Source of the DNA: Acidobacteriota bacterium
Lineage (GTDB): Bacteria > Acidobacteriota > Thermoanaerobaculia > Multivoradales > SZUA-115
Assembly: GCA_024277255.1 (NCBI GenBank)
Contig: JAJRVQ010000128.1
Coordinates: 1-39,284, forward strand
Length of the DNA: 39,284 bases
Direction: 5' to 3'
A program made the position numbers and the translations under genes. This document shows positions 23,628 through 33,431 of this stretch, piece after piece. The first letter of the stretch is position 1, and each line of letters begins with the position of its first letter. The notes beneath the pieces are model-generated. The model searched no databases and had not been told where the DNA came from. It worked only from the letters and a program-made list of their open reading frames with translations.

Positions 23628-26600
23628 ACTTCGTCCATCTCTACCGAGACTAGTTGCGAGACGCCTCTTTCTTGCATGGTGACGCCGTAGAGGGTGTGGG
23701 CGATTTCCATGGTGATCTTGTTGTGGGTGATGACGATGAACTGCGTTTCACCGGCCATCTCGGCGAGGAGTTCGACGAAGCGTACGGCGTTGGCGTCGTC
23801 GAGGGGGGCGTCGACTTCGTCGAGGATGCAGAAGGGTGAGGGTTTGGTCTGGAAGAGGGCGAAGAGCAGCGCGATGGCGGTGAGTGCCTTTTCGCCGCCG
23901 GACATGAGCATGATGTTTTGCAGCCGTTTGCCGGGCGGGCGGGCGACGATCTCGATGCCGCTTTCGAGTACGTCATCTTCATCCAGCAGCCGCATTTGCG
24001 CCTCGCCGCCGCGGAAGAGCCGTTGGAAGATGGAGCCGAAGCTGGTGTTGACCTCGGCGAAGGTTTCGCGGAAGCGATCGCTCGAGGTGGCGTTGATCTC
24101 GCGGATGGTCTTGCGCAGGCTCTCCATCGAGGCGACGACATCGGCCCGCTGCTCGGTCAAGAAGGCGTGGCGCTCTTCTTGCTCGGCGTACTCCTGGACG
24201 GCCAGCAGGTTGACCGGGCCGAGCCGTTCCAAGGTGGCCTTGAGGCGGCTGAGGTCGGCCTCCATCTCATCGAGTTCTTCCGGCACGGGGGGCAGCTCGC
24301 TGGCGTCGAGCACTTGCGGGATCGGTGGCAGCGGCTCGGGCTGCTGCGCCTCGTCGGCGCTGGCCGGCTCGATCGTGGGCGGCTCCTCGCCTTCCTCGCC
24401 GGTCGTGCTCCAGGCCGCGGTCACCCTCTCGGCTTCCTCGCCGGTCTCGACCGAGTCCGCAACCGCCTCTTCGTTCCCCCGCGCTTCGTCGCTCTCCGTC
24501 GGTTCGGCCGAAGGCAGAACGCGGACCAGATCCGGCGGATCGAGGGGATGGCGCTGGAAGGACTCGAGGAAGAGGTCGGTGACGTGGTCCGCCTTCTCGG
24601 ACAGGGATGCCTGCCCGATGCGCAGCTCTTCGACCCCGGCTCGTGCCCGGTCGTGATTCTCGCGGGTGGCGGCGATGCGTCCCTCGAGGTTCTTGAGCAG
24701 GCCACGATGCTGATCGAGCCTGCGCTGCGCTTCGAGCACCACCTCCTGGGAGGCGCTGCGCTGTTCGAGGGCGGTGCTGAGTTCACCCTGCGCCGTTTCG
24801 ATCCCCGACTCTTGCTCTCGGCGCCGCTGCTCCAGCCGCTCGGCCTCGTGGCGCCACAGCTTCACTTGCTCCAGACCATCCTGGATTTCGCTCTTCAGGC
24901 GCTCGGCCTCGCGGTCGTGCGAGGCGATGCGCTCGCGCACCAGCTCCAGCCGGCCGCGGTGGCTGGCGGTCTCGGTGCGCAGCTCCTCGCGTTCCGCTTT
25001 GGCCGCCTCGGCCTCCTCTTGTGTCCGGTCGAAGGCGCTCTGTAGCTCGACGTGGCGTGCCTCGGAACGCACGACATCGGCTTGCAAGCGCTCCCGCCGT
25101 TGCCTGACCTTGGCCAGTTCGCCACCGATCTCGCCCTGCTCCTCGACCATCGCCGCGTGCTGCGCCTGGAGCCGTTGGTGTTGCGCTTCTGAGTCTTGCA
25201 GCCGCGCTCGCGAGACCGCTTCCTGCTGCGCCAGCCCGGCGATGGTCTGGTCGAGTTGGCGGGCCTGTTGAGCCTTCTGGGCCCGCTCGGCGACCAGCCG
25301 TTCGACCTCGGCCAGCGCCGTCGTCAGCTCCTGCTCTAGCCGTTGCGATCGCTCGTCCAGCTCCGCCAGCTCGCGCTCGCGCTGGAGCAGGCCGGGTTGT
25401 GACTTGGCCCCCTCGACGTGGAGCAAGCCGCCCGCGGCCCAAACCTGCTGGCGACTGATGAAGGCGACTCCGGGGTGGAGACGGGCGAGGCGGGCGGCGT
25501 CGGCGGCGTTTTCGACCAGATAGGCCGGCGGCAGCGCGGCGGCGAGTGACTCCGGCAGCCCCAGAGCCTCACCGAGCGACAGGTGGACGGCGGTATCGTC
25601 GATCTCGTGGCGCGGGGTCGTGCCGGCCGGCAGCGGGCGCAGCAGACTGGCACCGGCGCGGCCACCGGCCAGAGCGCGGGCGAGGGCCAGCGGCTCCGGG
25701 CCCTGCTCGTCGTCGAGGATGACGGCGTCGGCCAGCGTGCCGAGGTAGAAGTCGAGCCCTCGTTCCCAGCCGGGAGCCGCCCGCAAGTGCTCCGCCAGGT
25801 AGTGTGGGGTGGCGATGCCGGCAGCGGCGAGAGCCTCTTCGAGTCGTGTCCTCTTCTCGGCGTGTGCCTTGTTGAGTTCTTCGAGCAGGTTCTGGCGCTG
25901 GCGGGCGGTACTCAGCTCCTCTTCGAGCCGCTGGCGCTGCTCGGTCGCTTCGGCTTCGCGGCGCACCGTCTCTTCGAGTTGGCGGGCCAAGGCATCGCGC
26001 TGCCTCCGCTGCTCGGCGAGTTTCTGAGCCAGCTCCTCGACCCCCTCGCGCGCCACCTCCAGCGCCTCTTGCGCCGTCTTCAGCTGGTGCGCCTGGCGGT
26101 CGATCTCCTCGCTCAGCCGGCTCTGGCGGTAGTTGCCCTTTTCGAGTTCGATCTCCTCTTGGTGCAGCCGGTTGCGCAGCGAGTTGATCTGACCGACCGC
26201 TTCGAGCAGCAGGGCACGCTTTTCTTCGATCAGCGCGGTGCCGGTGGCGAGCCGTTGCTCGGCCTTGGCCAGCCGTTGCTCGTCGCGGCCCACTTCAGTT
26301 TGCGCGCCGGCCAGCTCCGCTTGCAGCTCCTGGCGCCTGGCTGCCAGCTGATTCAGCGTCGCCGAGTGGGTGAGATCGTCCTTCTCCCGCTGATCGGCCA
26401 TGCGCAGGCTTACCGCAGCTCGCTGCGCCAACTCATCGACGCTGCCGCGAGTCGCCTTGAGAAACTCCTGCCGGCCCTCGATGCGAGCGGCCAGCTCAGC
26501 CTGTCGCTCATGCTTTTCGGCCAGCTCGATCGATAGTTCATCGAGTCGCTCTCTGCCGGCGGTCAACTGCGCTTCGTCGCGTGCCAGGTCGGCGGCGAGC

Positions 26601-27376
26601 TGAGACTCGTTGTTGCCGGCGCTGACCAGCCGGTCGCGGATCGCCAGCAGCTGGTGGTGCAGCTTGGACCAGCGGCCGAGCAGCACCCCTTCGAGCAGCG
26701 TGTGGTACTCCGCCTCGCGCTCCTGATAACGCCGCGCGGCGCCGGCTTGCCGTTTTAGGCTGCGCAGGGCGCGCTCGACTTCGGAGATGATGTCGTCGAG
26801 GCGCATCAAGTTGGCTTCGGCCTCGCTGAGTTTGACCTCGGCGACGCGCTTGCGCGTCTTGTAGCGAGTGATGCCGGCCGCCTCTTCGAGCAGCCGCCGC
26901 CGTTCTTGCGGCTTGCCCGACAAGATCATCCCGATCTTGCCTTGCTCGATCACCGAGTAGGCGCGAATGCCCAGGCCGGTGTCCATCAGCAGGCTCTTGA
27001 CGTCTTTGAGTCGCACCAATTTGCCGTTGAGGCGGTACTGGCTCTCGCCGGTACGGAAGACCCGGCGGTGGATGACGATCTTGCCGTCCTCGGCCGCCTC
27101 GAAGGAGGGGTCGGCGGCGAGGGTCAACGTCGCTTCGGCCATGCCCAGCCGCCGTCGCTTTTCGGCTCCGGCGAAGATCACATCCTCCATCTTGGCGCCG
27201 CGCAAAGACTTGGCGCTCTGCTCACCCAAGGACCAGGTGACGGCCTCGGTCAAGTTGCTCTTGCCGCAGCCGTTGGGGCCGACAATCGCCGTGATTCCGC
27301 CTGGGAATTCGAGTTTGACCGGGTTGACGAACGACTTGAAGCCGGACAGTTCGAGGCTCTCTAAACGTAGTTTCAT
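23600..27376 (-). CDS. smc: chromosome segregation protein SMC
   Basis: About 1258 residues. The start chosen gives MKLRLESLELSGFKSF, the usual SMC opening; upstream in-frame starts (27391, 27415) are possible and none has a good ribosome site. The N-terminal ATPase half has Walker A GPNGCGKSN (residues 33-41) and LRGAKMEDVIFAG; long coiled coils flank a hinge at about 520-670; an acidic, Pro-rich insert (about 1020-1080, EEPPTIEPASADEAQQPEP) separates the second coil from the C-terminal ATPase half with signature MSGGEKALTAIALLFA and Walker B FCILDEVDAPLDDANAVRF. It compacts DNA, normally with ScpA and ScpB, which are not here. Confidence 0.97.
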   Translation of the reverse strand: MKLRLESLELSGFKSFVNPVKLEFPGGITAIVGPNGCGKSNLTEAVTWSLGEQSAKSLRGAKMEDVIFAGAEKRRRLGMAEATLTLAADPSFEAAEDGKIVIHRRVFRTGESQYRLNGKLVRLKDVKSLLMDTGLGIRAYSVIEQGKIGMILSGKPQERRRLLEEAAGITRYKTRKRVAEVKLSEAEANLMRLDDIISEVERALRSLKRQAGAARRYQEREAEYHTLLEGVLLGRWSKLHHQLLAIRDRLVSAGNNESQLAADLARDEAQLTAGRERLDELSIELAEKHERQAELAARIEGRQEFLKATRGSVDELAQRAAVSLRMADQREKDDLTHSATLNQLAARRQELQAELAGAQTEVGRDEQRLAKAEQRLATGTALIEEKRALLLEAVGQINSLRNRLHQEEIELEKGNYRQSRLSEEIDRQAHQLKTAQEALEVAREGVEELAQKLAEQRRQRDALARQLEETVRREAEATEQRQRLEEELSTARQRQNLLEELNKAHAEKRTRLEEALAAAGIATPHYLAEHLRAAPGWERGLDFYLGTLADAVILDDEQGPEPLALARALAGGRAGASLLRPLPAGTTPRHEIDDTAVHLSLGEALGLPESLAAALPPAYLVENAADAARLARLHPGVAFISRQQVWAAGGLLHVEGAKSQPGLLQRERELAELDERSQRLEQELTTALAEVERLVAERAQKAQQARQLDQTIAGLAQQEAVSRARLQDSEAQHQRLQAQHAAMVEEQGEIGGELAKVRQRRERLQADVVRSEARHVELQSAFDRTQEEAEAAKAEREELRTETASHRGRLELVRERIASHDREAERLKSEIQDGLEQVKLWRHEAERLEQRRREQESGIETAQGELSTALEQRSASQEVVLEAQRRLDQHRGLLKNLEGRIAATRENHDRARAGVEELRIGQASLSEKADHVTDLFLESFQRHPLDPPDLVRVLPSAEPTESDEARGNEEAVADSVETGEEAERVTAAWSTTGEEGEEPPTIEPASADEAQQPEPLPPIPQVLDASELPPVPEELDEMEADLSRLKATLERLGPVNLLAVQEYAEQEERHAFLTEQRADVVASMESLRKTIREINATSSDRFRETFAEVNTSFGSIFQRLFRGGEAQMRLLDEDDVLESGIEIVARPPGKRLQNIMLMSGGEKALTAIALLFALFQTKPSPFCILDEVDAPLDDANAVRFVELLAEMAGETQFIVITHNKITMEIAHTLYGVTMQERGVSQLVSVEMDEVQPASRATA

Positions 27377-27482
27377 AGGAGCGCGCGACATTAGCAGAGG
27401 ATATGGGGGAACCACAAGGCAGAGGGGTATTGCAGTCGTCCGACCACTAGATATTGTAGCACGGCTCTGGCGTCGTTACTGG

Positions 27483-28130
27483 CTATTGCGCCGACTCTCG
27501 CCGGGGTAGCAAGGCTCGCAGGTAGAACGCCGCCCACAACACCAGGGGCAAGGCCAGCTTGAATGGCAGGTCGAGCAGATGCTTGGCCATACCGAACAGG
27601 TTGTAGCCGAATTCGCCGTAGTGGGCGGTGCTCCAGTCGCCGAGTTGGGTGGCGTAGACGAACTTGACCCAGAGGAAGAGCAGCAGGATGTGGAAGAAGA
27701 CCGCGATCAACAGCGCCCAGGCCAGATTGCCCAGCCGTTGCTTCATCGCCACTCCCGGCATGGCGAGAAAGAGGGCGGCCAGCAAGAAGAGGTTGAAGTG
27801 GATATCGGTGACCCGCACCTGGTAGAGGTTGGGGCGCGAGGCGGGGAAGTCGGAGCGGGTGATGGTGATGTAGGCGGGGTCCTCTTTGGGTAGCAGGCGA
27901 GTGACGTTGGGGCTCTCGACGAGGTGGAGGAGGTTTTCCGCGCTGACCGTGAGGAAGCGGTTGTAGAAGCCGGTGATCGCCAGCCAGGCGAGGATGGAGG
28001 GCACAAGCCAGAGGAGGACATTGCGCACCAGCCGAGGCGCCAACGACTTTTCGCCGGGTGATTTCTCGGCAGAGGGCCGGAGAGGCTGCTGGCGCGGCCG
28101 GCTGGTGTCACTTTGCGCTGGTCGTTTCAT
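27483..28130 (-). CDS. exosortase H-associated membrane protein (probable)
   Basis: About 215 residues with four predicted membrane segments: NVLLWLVPSILAWLAITGFY, HFNLFLLAALFLAMPGVAM, LAWALLIAVFFHILLLFLWV and LPLVLWAAFYLRALL. It follows xrtH on the same strand at a position where a partner membrane protein is known in exosortase H loci; the assignment rests on context and topology, not on a motif. The ATG at 28130 has GGTGA 7 bases upstream. A TTG 51 bp earlier would begin 9 bases after the xrtH stop and is possible. Confidence 0.7.
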   Translation of the reverse strand: MKRPAQSDTSRPRQQPLRPSAEKSPGEKSLAPRLVRNVLLWLVPSILAWLAITGFYNRFLTVSAENLLHLVESPNVTRLLPKEDPAYITITRSDFPASRPNLYQVRVTDIHFNLFLLAALFLAMPGVAMKQRLGNLAWALLIAVFFHILLLFLWVKFVYATQLGDWSTAHYGEFGYNLFGMAKHLLDLPFKLALPLVLWAAFYLRALLPRRESAQ

Positions 28131-28190
28131 CGGGCGGTCACCGACGCTGGGATTTCGTCTGCCAGCTGAGCGCTGCGCCAAGCCGCCGGC

Positions 28191-28751
28191 TCAGTCGGTC
28201 GAGGAGTCGGCCGGGGAGTCGACCACGGCGAACCGGTTGGCCCAGAAAATCCACAGCAAAAAACCAAAGAGAATCACAATCGTCTGCCAGATTACCGTGT
28301 GCGAGGCGTCGAAGAGCTTGGGTAGATAGACGCCGGTGAGAAAAAGGGCGACCACGCGCAGCAGATTGATGGCCTGGATCGCCAGCAAGCCGATGGCGAC
28401 GCCGGAGAGGCGCGAGCGCCAGCTGGCGGGAAAAGCGAGCACCGCGGACAGGAAGATCAGCATCGTCTCAACGCCATTGCAGCCGTTGCGGATGTTGACC
28501 CGGAAGCGAGGACTGGACAGCTGTGTGCCCTCGCGGGTGATGTCCTGGCCGATCAGGTTCAGAGTGACGGCGCTGGCACCGGCCACCCCGGAGGTGAACG
28601 GTTCCACCAAGTGGTCGTTGACCCAAGTCAGGGAAATGACGGTGAAACTGCCCCCCAAAAGGAGCAGGAAGAGGAGCAGAAAGCGGATTTCCAACCGGTA
28701 GGCTCGCCAGCCGGTCGCGCCCTTGCTCGTCGTGGTTTTCTTGGTCGCCAT
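28191..28751 (-). CDS. xrtH: exosortase H
   Basis: A 186-residue polytopic transpeptidase-like enzyme. The exosortase triad is visible: Cys91 in [11 protein letters not shown], Arg132 in [10 protein letters not shown] and His151 in [10 protein letters not shown], each next to a membrane segment. Short length without a fused domain fits the H class. Exosortases cleave and process proteins bearing a C-terminal sorting tail, IPTL-CTERM for class H. No such tail is encoded in the window, so substrates lie elsewhere. It is divergent from pyrR. Confidence 0.9.
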   Translation of the reverse strand: MATKKTTTSKGATGWRAYRLEIRFLLLFLLLLGGSFTVISLTWVNDHLVEPFTSGVAGASAVTLNLIGQDITREGTQLSSPRFRVNIRNGCNGVETMLIFLSAVLAFPASWRSRLSGVAIGLLAIQAINLLRVVALFLTGVYLPKLFDASHTVIWQTIVILFGFLLWIFWANRFAVVDSPADSSTD

Positions 28752-28823
28752 GGGTTCAGTGACTCAGCGTGCGGCTTGCCCGCATCGGGTCCGCCGTGCT
28801 TGCCTCCTCGTCAGGGGCTCGAT

Positions 28824-28852
28824 CTTAGAGGAGGGCCGGTGAGGTGTCTAGG
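28824..28852 (+). promoter_or_regulatory. candidate PyrR-binding RNA loop
   Basis: CCGGTGAGGT (28836-28845) matches every position of the PyrR binding-loop core CCNGNGAGGY. It sits in a small stem: GCC/GGT closing the NGNGA loop, and an outer CTTAGA/TCTAGG (28824-28829, 28847-28852). It lies about 80 nt before the assigned pyrR start. The site works only if transcription begins upstream of it, and no clear promoter is visible there. Confidence 0.4.
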
Positions 28853-28931
28853 AAATAGCCGGCCGGCTTCTAGCCCACGGGTGTCGGTTCGGTGGCCGCC
28901 CTGTTTGACAAGCCGCTACCCCCAACGTACG

Positions 28932-29522
28932 ATGCGGCGAACTTCGAGTAAGCAGACCGTTTTGGCCTCTAGCCTTTCTCCTAAAAAGACCCTGCTCGAC
29001 GCCGCGCAATCGCGGCGGGTCATACGCCGTATGGCGGGTGAACTGGTGGAGCGCAACGGCGGCGTCGAGGATCTGATGCTGGTCGGGATTCGCACCCGCG
29101 GGGTGCCGCTGGCCGAAGCGTTGGCGGCGGAGATCGAAAGGATGGAGGGCCGGGAGCTGACCCTCGGGACCCTGGATATCACCCTCTACCGGGACGATCT
29201 CTCGACCATCGCTCCGCAGCCGGTGGTCAGGGAGACCCACTTCCCGGGTCCGCTGGAAGGCCAAACCGTCGTCCTCTGCGACGATGTGCTCTACACCGGG
29301 CGCACCATCCGAGCGGCTCTGCAGGCGTTGATCGACTACGGTCGACCGCGGGCGGTGCAGTTGGCGGTGCTGATCGACCGTGGCTGGCGGGAGTTGCCGA
29401 TTCAGGCTGACTACGTCGGCCTGAAAGTGGAGACCGGAGCCGCTGAGGCGGTGCAGGTTCTCTTTCCCCAAACCGACGGAGAGATGGGCGCACGATTACT
29501 GGAGCAGGGCGACAAGAGTTGA
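28932..29522 (+). CDS. pyrR: pyrimidine operon regulator / uracil phosphoribosyltransferase
   Basis: A 196-residue PyrR. Core motifs match the Bacillus protein: [43 protein letters not shown], the PRPP loop [18 protein letters not shown] and [19 protein letters not shown]. PyrR binds pyr mRNA when UMP is high and also has weak uracil phosphoribosyltransferase activity. It heads pyrR-pyrB-pyrC, with 12 bp to pyrB. The start is doubtful: a TTGACA/TACGAT promoter-like pair (19-bp spacing) overlaps this ATG and no ribosome site is present. A TTG near 28960 (LASSLSPKK) is an alternative. Confidence 0.9.
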   Translation: MRRTSSKQTVLASSLSPKKTLLDAAQSRRVIRRMAGELVERNGGVEDLMLVGIRTRGVPLAEALAAEIERMEGRELTLGTLDITLYRDDLSTIAPQPVVRETHFPGPLEGQTVVLCDDVLYTGRTIRAALQALIDYGRPRAVQLAVLIDRGWRELPIQADYVGLKVETGAAEAVQVLFPQTDGEMGARLLEQGDKS

Positions 29523-29534
29523 GGTTGTCGAGCG

Positions 29535-30476
29535 ATGGCTGAGATTCACTGGCAAAGAAAAGACCTGCTCGGCATCGCTGAGCTGTCGGTGGATGAAATC
29601 GAACTCATCCTGGATACCGCGGAGTCGTTCGCCGAGGTGGCCGAGCGGCCGATCAAGAAGGTGCCGACGCTGCGCGGCAAGACGGTGATCAACCTCTTCT
29701 TCGAGCCCTCGACCCGCACCCGGTCGAGTTTCGAGATCGCGGAAAAGCGGCTCTCTTCGGACTCATTGAATTTCTCGGCCTCGACCTCGGCGCTGACCAA
29801 GGGCGAGAGTTTGATCGACACGGCGCTGAACTTGCAGGCGATGTCGCCCGATCTGGTGGTGATTCGCCACGCCTATCCGGGCGCTCCCCACATGCTGGCG
29901 CGGCGGCTGGAAGCGGGGGTGATCAACGCCGGTGACGGTGCCCACGAGCACCCGACGCAGGCGCTGCTCGACGCCTACACGATCCGCCGACACAAGGGCG
30001 GCTTTGCCGGGCTCAAGGTGGCGATCGTCGGTGATATCGAACACAGCCGCGTGGTGCGCTCGAACATTCACCTGCTGACCAAAATGGGTTCCGCGGTGAC
30101 TGTCGGCGGGCCGCGCACGATGATGCCCGTCGGGCTCGATAAACTGGGCGCGCGCGTCGTCTTCGGGCTGGAAGAGGCGATCGAGGGGGCGGACGTGGTG
30201 ATGATGCTGCGCATTCAACTGGAGCGCCAGGCGCGGACCCTGCTGCCCTCGGTACGCGAGTATTTCCACCTCTTCGGCTTGACCCGCGAACGGCTGAAGG
30301 CGGCCAAGGAGGATGCGATCATCATGCATCCGGGACCGATGAACCGCGGTACGGAGATCGCTAGCGACGTGGCCGACGGGACTAGCTCGGTGATCCTCGA
30401 ACAGGTCGCCAACGGGGTAGCGGTGCGCATGGCGGTTCTTTATTTGCTCTCTGGAGTCCACGAGGAGACGGCATGA
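29535..30476 (+). CDS. pyrB: aspartate carbamoyltransferase catalytic subunit
   Basis: A 313-residue enzyme joining carbamoyl phosphate and aspartate in pyrimidine synthesis. The carbamoyl-phosphate signature [19 protein letters not shown] is complete; later motifs are [46 protein letters not shown] and [13 protein letters not shown]. The length is that of class B/C enzymes without fused regulator; no pyrI lies near. It overlaps pyrC by 4 bp (ATGA). Confidence 0.97.
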   Translation: MAEIHWQRKDLLGIAELSVDEIELILDTAESFAEVAERPIKKVPTLRGKTVINLFFEPSTRTRSSFEIAEKRLSSDSLNFSASTSALTKGESLIDTALNLQAMSPDLVVIRHAYPGAPHMLARRLEAGVINAGDGAHEHPTQALLDAYTIRRHKGGFAGLKVAIVGDIEHSRVVRSNIHLLTKMGSAVTVGGPRTMMPVGLDKLGARVVFGLEEAIEGADVVMMLRIQLERQARTLLPSVREYFHLFGLTRERLKAAKEDAIIMHPGPMNRGTEIASDVADGTSSVILEQVANGVAVRMAVLYLLSGVHEETA

Positions 30477-31768
30477 GTGGGCGCCTGCTGATCCGTGGCG
30501 GCCGGCTGGTCGATCCGTCACAAGATCTCGACGGACACTACGACCTGTTGCTCGCCGGCGGTGTGGTGGCTCGCATCGCCGAGTCGATCGACGCCGGCGA
30601 GGCCGGCGACGGGGTCGAGGTGATCGACGCCGGCGGTCTGGTGGTGACGCCTGGGCTGATCGACATCCACGTCCACCTGCGCGAGCCGGGCCAGGAGTAC
30701 AAAGAAGACATCGAGAGCGGCACTCGGGCTGCGGCGGCGGGCGGTTTCACCGCCGTCGCCTGCATGGCCAACACCCGGCCGGTCAACGATGGCCGGGCGG
30801 TGACCCGGCACATCGTTGAGCAGGCCCGCAAGTTTGGATTTGCCCGCGTCTATCCGGTCGGCGCCATCTCCAAGAGAATGGAGGGCAAAGAGCTGGCCGA
30901 GTTCGGCGAGATGGTCCGTGCCGGCGCGGTGGGGGTGTCGGACGACGGCCTGCCGGTCGCCAACGCCGAATTGATGCGCCGCGCCTTCCTCTACGCCCGC
31001 CACTTCGACATCCCGGTGATTCAGCACGCCGAGGATCTCGACCTCACCGGCAAGGGAGTGATGCACGAAGGGGAGTGGTCGACCCGGCTCGGTCTACCCG
31101 GAATTCCGTCGCTGGCCGAGGATGTCGTCGTGCAACGGGATCTTCTGTTGGCGGAGGAGACCGGCGGTCGCTACCACGTGCAGCACCTCTCCAGCCGCCG
31201 CAGCCTCGACTTGATCCGTGAGGCGCGCCGCCGCGGGGTCCGTGTCACCTGCGAGGTCTCGCCGCATCACCTGCTGCTCTGCGATGAGGATGTGCACCGC
31301 AGCAGCTTCGATACGTCGACCAAGATGAAGCCGCCGCTGCGCAGCGCGGAGGACCGCGAGGCTTTGATGGAAGGTTTGCTCGACGGCTCGATCGACGTCA
31401 TCGCCAGTGACCACGCTCCGCACCATCCCGACGAGAAGGATGTCGAATTCAGCACCGCCCCCTACGGAATTCTCGGTTTGGAAACGACGGTGAGCCTCTG
31501 CTTGGACCGGCTGGTTCGCCCTGGGAAGCTAAGTCTGTCGCGGCTGGTGGCCTTGCTTTCGACCTCCGCCGCGGCGGTGATGGGGCTACCCGGCGGCAGT
31601 CTGGCCGAGGGGCAGCCGGCGGATGTGACGCTGCTCGACCTCGAAAAGGCGGTGAGAGTCGATGCCGCCAGTTTCCAGAGCAAGTCCCGCAATTCGCCGT
31701 TTGACGGTTGGGAGTTGGTGGGAGCACCGGCCGGAACCATCGTCGACGGCCGCCCCATCCATCTCTAA
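30473..31768 (+). CDS. pyrC: dihydroorotase, class I
   Basis: A 431-residue zinc amidohydrolase closing carbamoyl aspartate to dihydroorotate. Metal ligands are in place: HxH in [10 protein letters not shown], His in IQHAEDLDL, His in EVSPHHLLL and the Asp of [16 protein letters not shown] and [13 protein letters not shown] are typical of the class I type found with PyrR. Metals and key residues are intact, so it should be active rather than an inactive PyrC' partner. Last gene of the pyr run. Confidence 0.96.
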   Translation: MSGRLLIRGGRLVDPSQDLDGHYDLLLAGGVVARIAESIDAGEAGDGVEVIDAGGLVVTPGLIDIHVHLREPGQEYKEDIESGTRAAAAGGFTAVACMANTRPVNDGRAVTRHIVEQARKFGFARVYPVGAISKRMEGKELAEFGEMVRAGAVGVSDDGLPVANAELMRRAFLYARHFDIPVIQHAEDLDLTGKGVMHEGEWSTRLGLPGIPSLAEDVVVQRDLLLAEETGGRYHVQHLSSRRSLDLIREARRRGVRVTCEVSPHHLLLCDEDVHRSSFDTSTKMKPPLRSAEDREALMEGLLDGSIDVIASDHAPHHPDEKDVEFSTAPYGILGLETTVSLCLDRLVRPGKLSLSRLVALLSTSAAAVMGLPGGSLAEGQPADVTLLDLEKAVRVDAASFQSKSRNSPFDGWELVGAPAGTIVDGRPIHL

Positions 31769-31800
31769 CCAGCGAGCCCGGCAGTCTTGCCGTGCTGGGG

Positions 31801-31992
31801 TACAATCGGCTCAACATTTCATGCCGGGACCAGCGGGCACGAGGTTGACTGAGAGGCCGGTCGCCTTGCGGTCTAGCCTCACCCCGCGAGGGTGAATGCC
31901 AGCTGTTTTCTCGGTCTTTTCGGCGCTTCGGCAAGGTTGCCGCAAGCGCTCTTTCGGATCGAAGGATCCAGGCAAAGGGGGTAGAAGAATCC
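31801..31992 (+). promoter_or_regulatory. structured leader of mscL
   Basis: TACAAT at 31801-31806 is a good -10 box without a clear -35. The roughly 180 nt that follow hold successive hairpins: GAGGC/GCCTC (31853-31880), TCACCC/GGGTGA (31879-31895), which shares two bases with the first, a 12-bp stem GCGCTTCGGCAA/TTGCCG-C-AAGCGC (31923-31949) followed by TCTTTC, and GGATC/GATCC (31956-31969). No coding frame fits. I match it to no riboswitch class. Confidence 0.5.
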
Positions 31993-32412
31993 ATGTCAAT
32001 GATGAGTGAATTCAAGGAGTTCGCGGTCAAAGGTAACGCCATGGACATGGCCGTGGGCATCATTATCGGTGGTGCCTTCGGCAAGATCGTCAGCTCCTTG
32101 GTGGGCGACGTGATCATGCCGGTGATTGGAAAACTGATGGGAGGAATCGATTTCTCCAACCTCTTCATCAGCCTCGGAGAGGGGCAGTTCGAGACCTTGG
32201 CTGCCGCCAAGGAGGCCGGGGCCGCGACCCTCAACTACGGCATGTTCATCCAGGCGGTCATCGACTTCATCATCATCGCCTTCGTCATCTTCATGATCGT
32301 CCGGGCGATGAACAACATGCGCAAGAAGGAAGAAGAGGCCCCCAAGGCTCCGCCTGAGCCGAGCGAGGACATTGTCCTTCTGCGCGAGATTCGCGACAAC
32401 CTGCAGCGGTAG
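31993..32412 (+). CDS. mscL: large-conductance mechanosensitive channel
   Basis: A 139-residue inner-membrane pore that opens under membrane tension to release solutes after osmotic downshock. It has the short amphipathic N-terminus [20 protein letters not shown]1 with the gate region [24 protein letters not shown], a periplasmic loop, TM2 [23 protein letters not shown], and the C-terminal bundle ending [14 protein letters not shown]. The length is typical. A long structured leader precedes it and a terminator follows, so it is a one-gene transcript. Confidence 0.96.
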   Translation: MSMMSEFKEFAVKGNAMDMAVGIIIGGAFGKIVSSLVGDVIMPVIGKLMGGIDFSNLFISLGEGQFETLAAAKEAGAATLNYGMFIQAVIDFIIIAFVIFMIVRAMNNMRKKEEEAPKAPPEPSEDIVLLREIRDNLQR

Positions 32413-32437
32413 AATTTCACCCGCGAGCGGAGTTCCG

Positions 32438-32478
32438 AGAGCCCGGAGGGCCGATGCCCTTTGGGCTCTTTGCTTTCT
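32438..32478 (+). terminator. terminator of mscL
   Basis: A 13-bp stem, GAGCCCGGAGGGC with GCCCTTTGGGCTC including two G-T pairs, around loop CGAT (32439-32468), followed by TTTGCTTTC. It lies about 27 bp after the mscL stop. Confidence 0.8.
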
Positions 32479-32564
32479 CCCGCGGGGAGCTCATGAGATA
32501 ATCCCGGATTGCACTTGTCGTAGTGCAGCTTGCCTCGATCCCCTTCGCGATCCCCGTCCAACTG

Positions 32565-33431
32565 ATGACCATGTCACCGACCCATCCCCATCTCGATCTG
32601 CTGCGCGCCGCGGAGGCCGCGGCCTATGCTGGGGCACGCGTGCTCAAGGAGTATTTCGGCAAGGCCGATCTGGAAATTGCCAGCAAGGGGCGCAACGACC
32701 TGGTGACCGCGGCCGATCGCGATAGCGAAGCGGCGATCATCAACGAGATCCTGCGCCGCTTCCCGCAGCACCGTATTTTGGCGGAGGAAGGCGGCGTACT
32801 GGCCGGAACCGCGGAGTATGAGTGGGTGATCGACCCGCTGGACGGGACCACCAACTTCACTCGCGGGTTACCCAACTTCTGCATCTCCATCGCCTGCCGT
32901 TGCGATGGTGAGTTGCTGGCCGGCCTGGTCCTCGATCCAATTCGCGACGATCTGTTCACCGCCATGGCAGGCGCCGGAGCCTGGCGCAACGGCGTGCCGA
33001 TGCGCGTCTCCGAGCAGCCAGGCTTGCGCGGTGCCTTCCTGGCCACCGGCTACCCGTTCCGGGCTCACGCCGCCTTGGACCAATATCTACAGACCTTCCG
33101 CGATGTCTTCCTGCAGGTGCGGGCGATCCGGCGCTGCGGCGCCGCAGCGCTCGACCTGGCCTACACGGCGGCCGGGGTTTACGACGGATTCTTCGAGTTT
33201 TGCCTCTCGGCATGGGATGTGGCGGCGGGAGTCCTGCTCATCCGCGAAGCCGGCGGCCGGGTGAGCGACCTCGATGGCGTCGAGGGCTTCCCCGAGGGCG
33301 GCAATATCGTCGCCGGCGCCGCGCCGGTGCAAGGCGAGCTGCTGGCCATCGTCTCGCGCTACGCCGACGAGCAGAGTATGCGCCGGTTGGCGCCTCCTTC
33401 GTCAGCAGCCTTGGTGGGAGATCGGGCATGA
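32565..33431 (+). CDS. inositol monophosphatase family protein
   Basis: About 288 residues of the Mg2+/Li+-dependent phosphatase family (SuhB, CysQ, HisN types). Metal-site motifs: RILAEEGGVLAG, WVIDPLDGTTNFTRGLPNF and SAWDVAAGVLLIREAGGRVSD. The substrate may be inositol phosphate, PAP or histidinol phosphate; the sequence does not decide. The start is uncertain: ATG at 32565 or 32571, or GTG at 32523; none has a clear ribosome site. The gene overlaps the M23 peptidase by 4 bp (ATGA). Confidence 0.9.
   Translation: MTMSPTHPHLDLLRAAEAAAYAGARVLKEYFGKADLEIASKGRNDLVTAADRDSEAAIINEILRRFPQHRILAEEGGVLAGTAEYEWVIDPLDGTTNFTRGLPNFCISIACRCDGELLAGLVLDPIRDDLFTAMAGAGAWRNGVPMRVSEQPGLRGAFLATGYPFRAHAALDQYLQTFRDVFLQVRAIRRCGAAALDLAYTAAGVYDGFFEFCLSAWDVAAGVLLIREAGGRVSDLDGVEGFPEGGNIVAGAAPVQGELLAIVSRYADEQSMRRLAPPSSAALVGDRA

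Noticed and set aside
23918..25045. 375-codon plus-strand frame inside smc
   Set aside because: Fully antisense to conserved SMC coiled-coil and ATPase sequence; the translation is repetitive Leu/Gly/Ala without motifs.
31879..31895. ydaO-type (c-di-AMP) riboswitch suggested by GGGTGAAT before mscL
   Set aside because: The string is explained by a local hairpin TCACCC/GGGTGA, and the other conserved parts of that riboswitch are missing.
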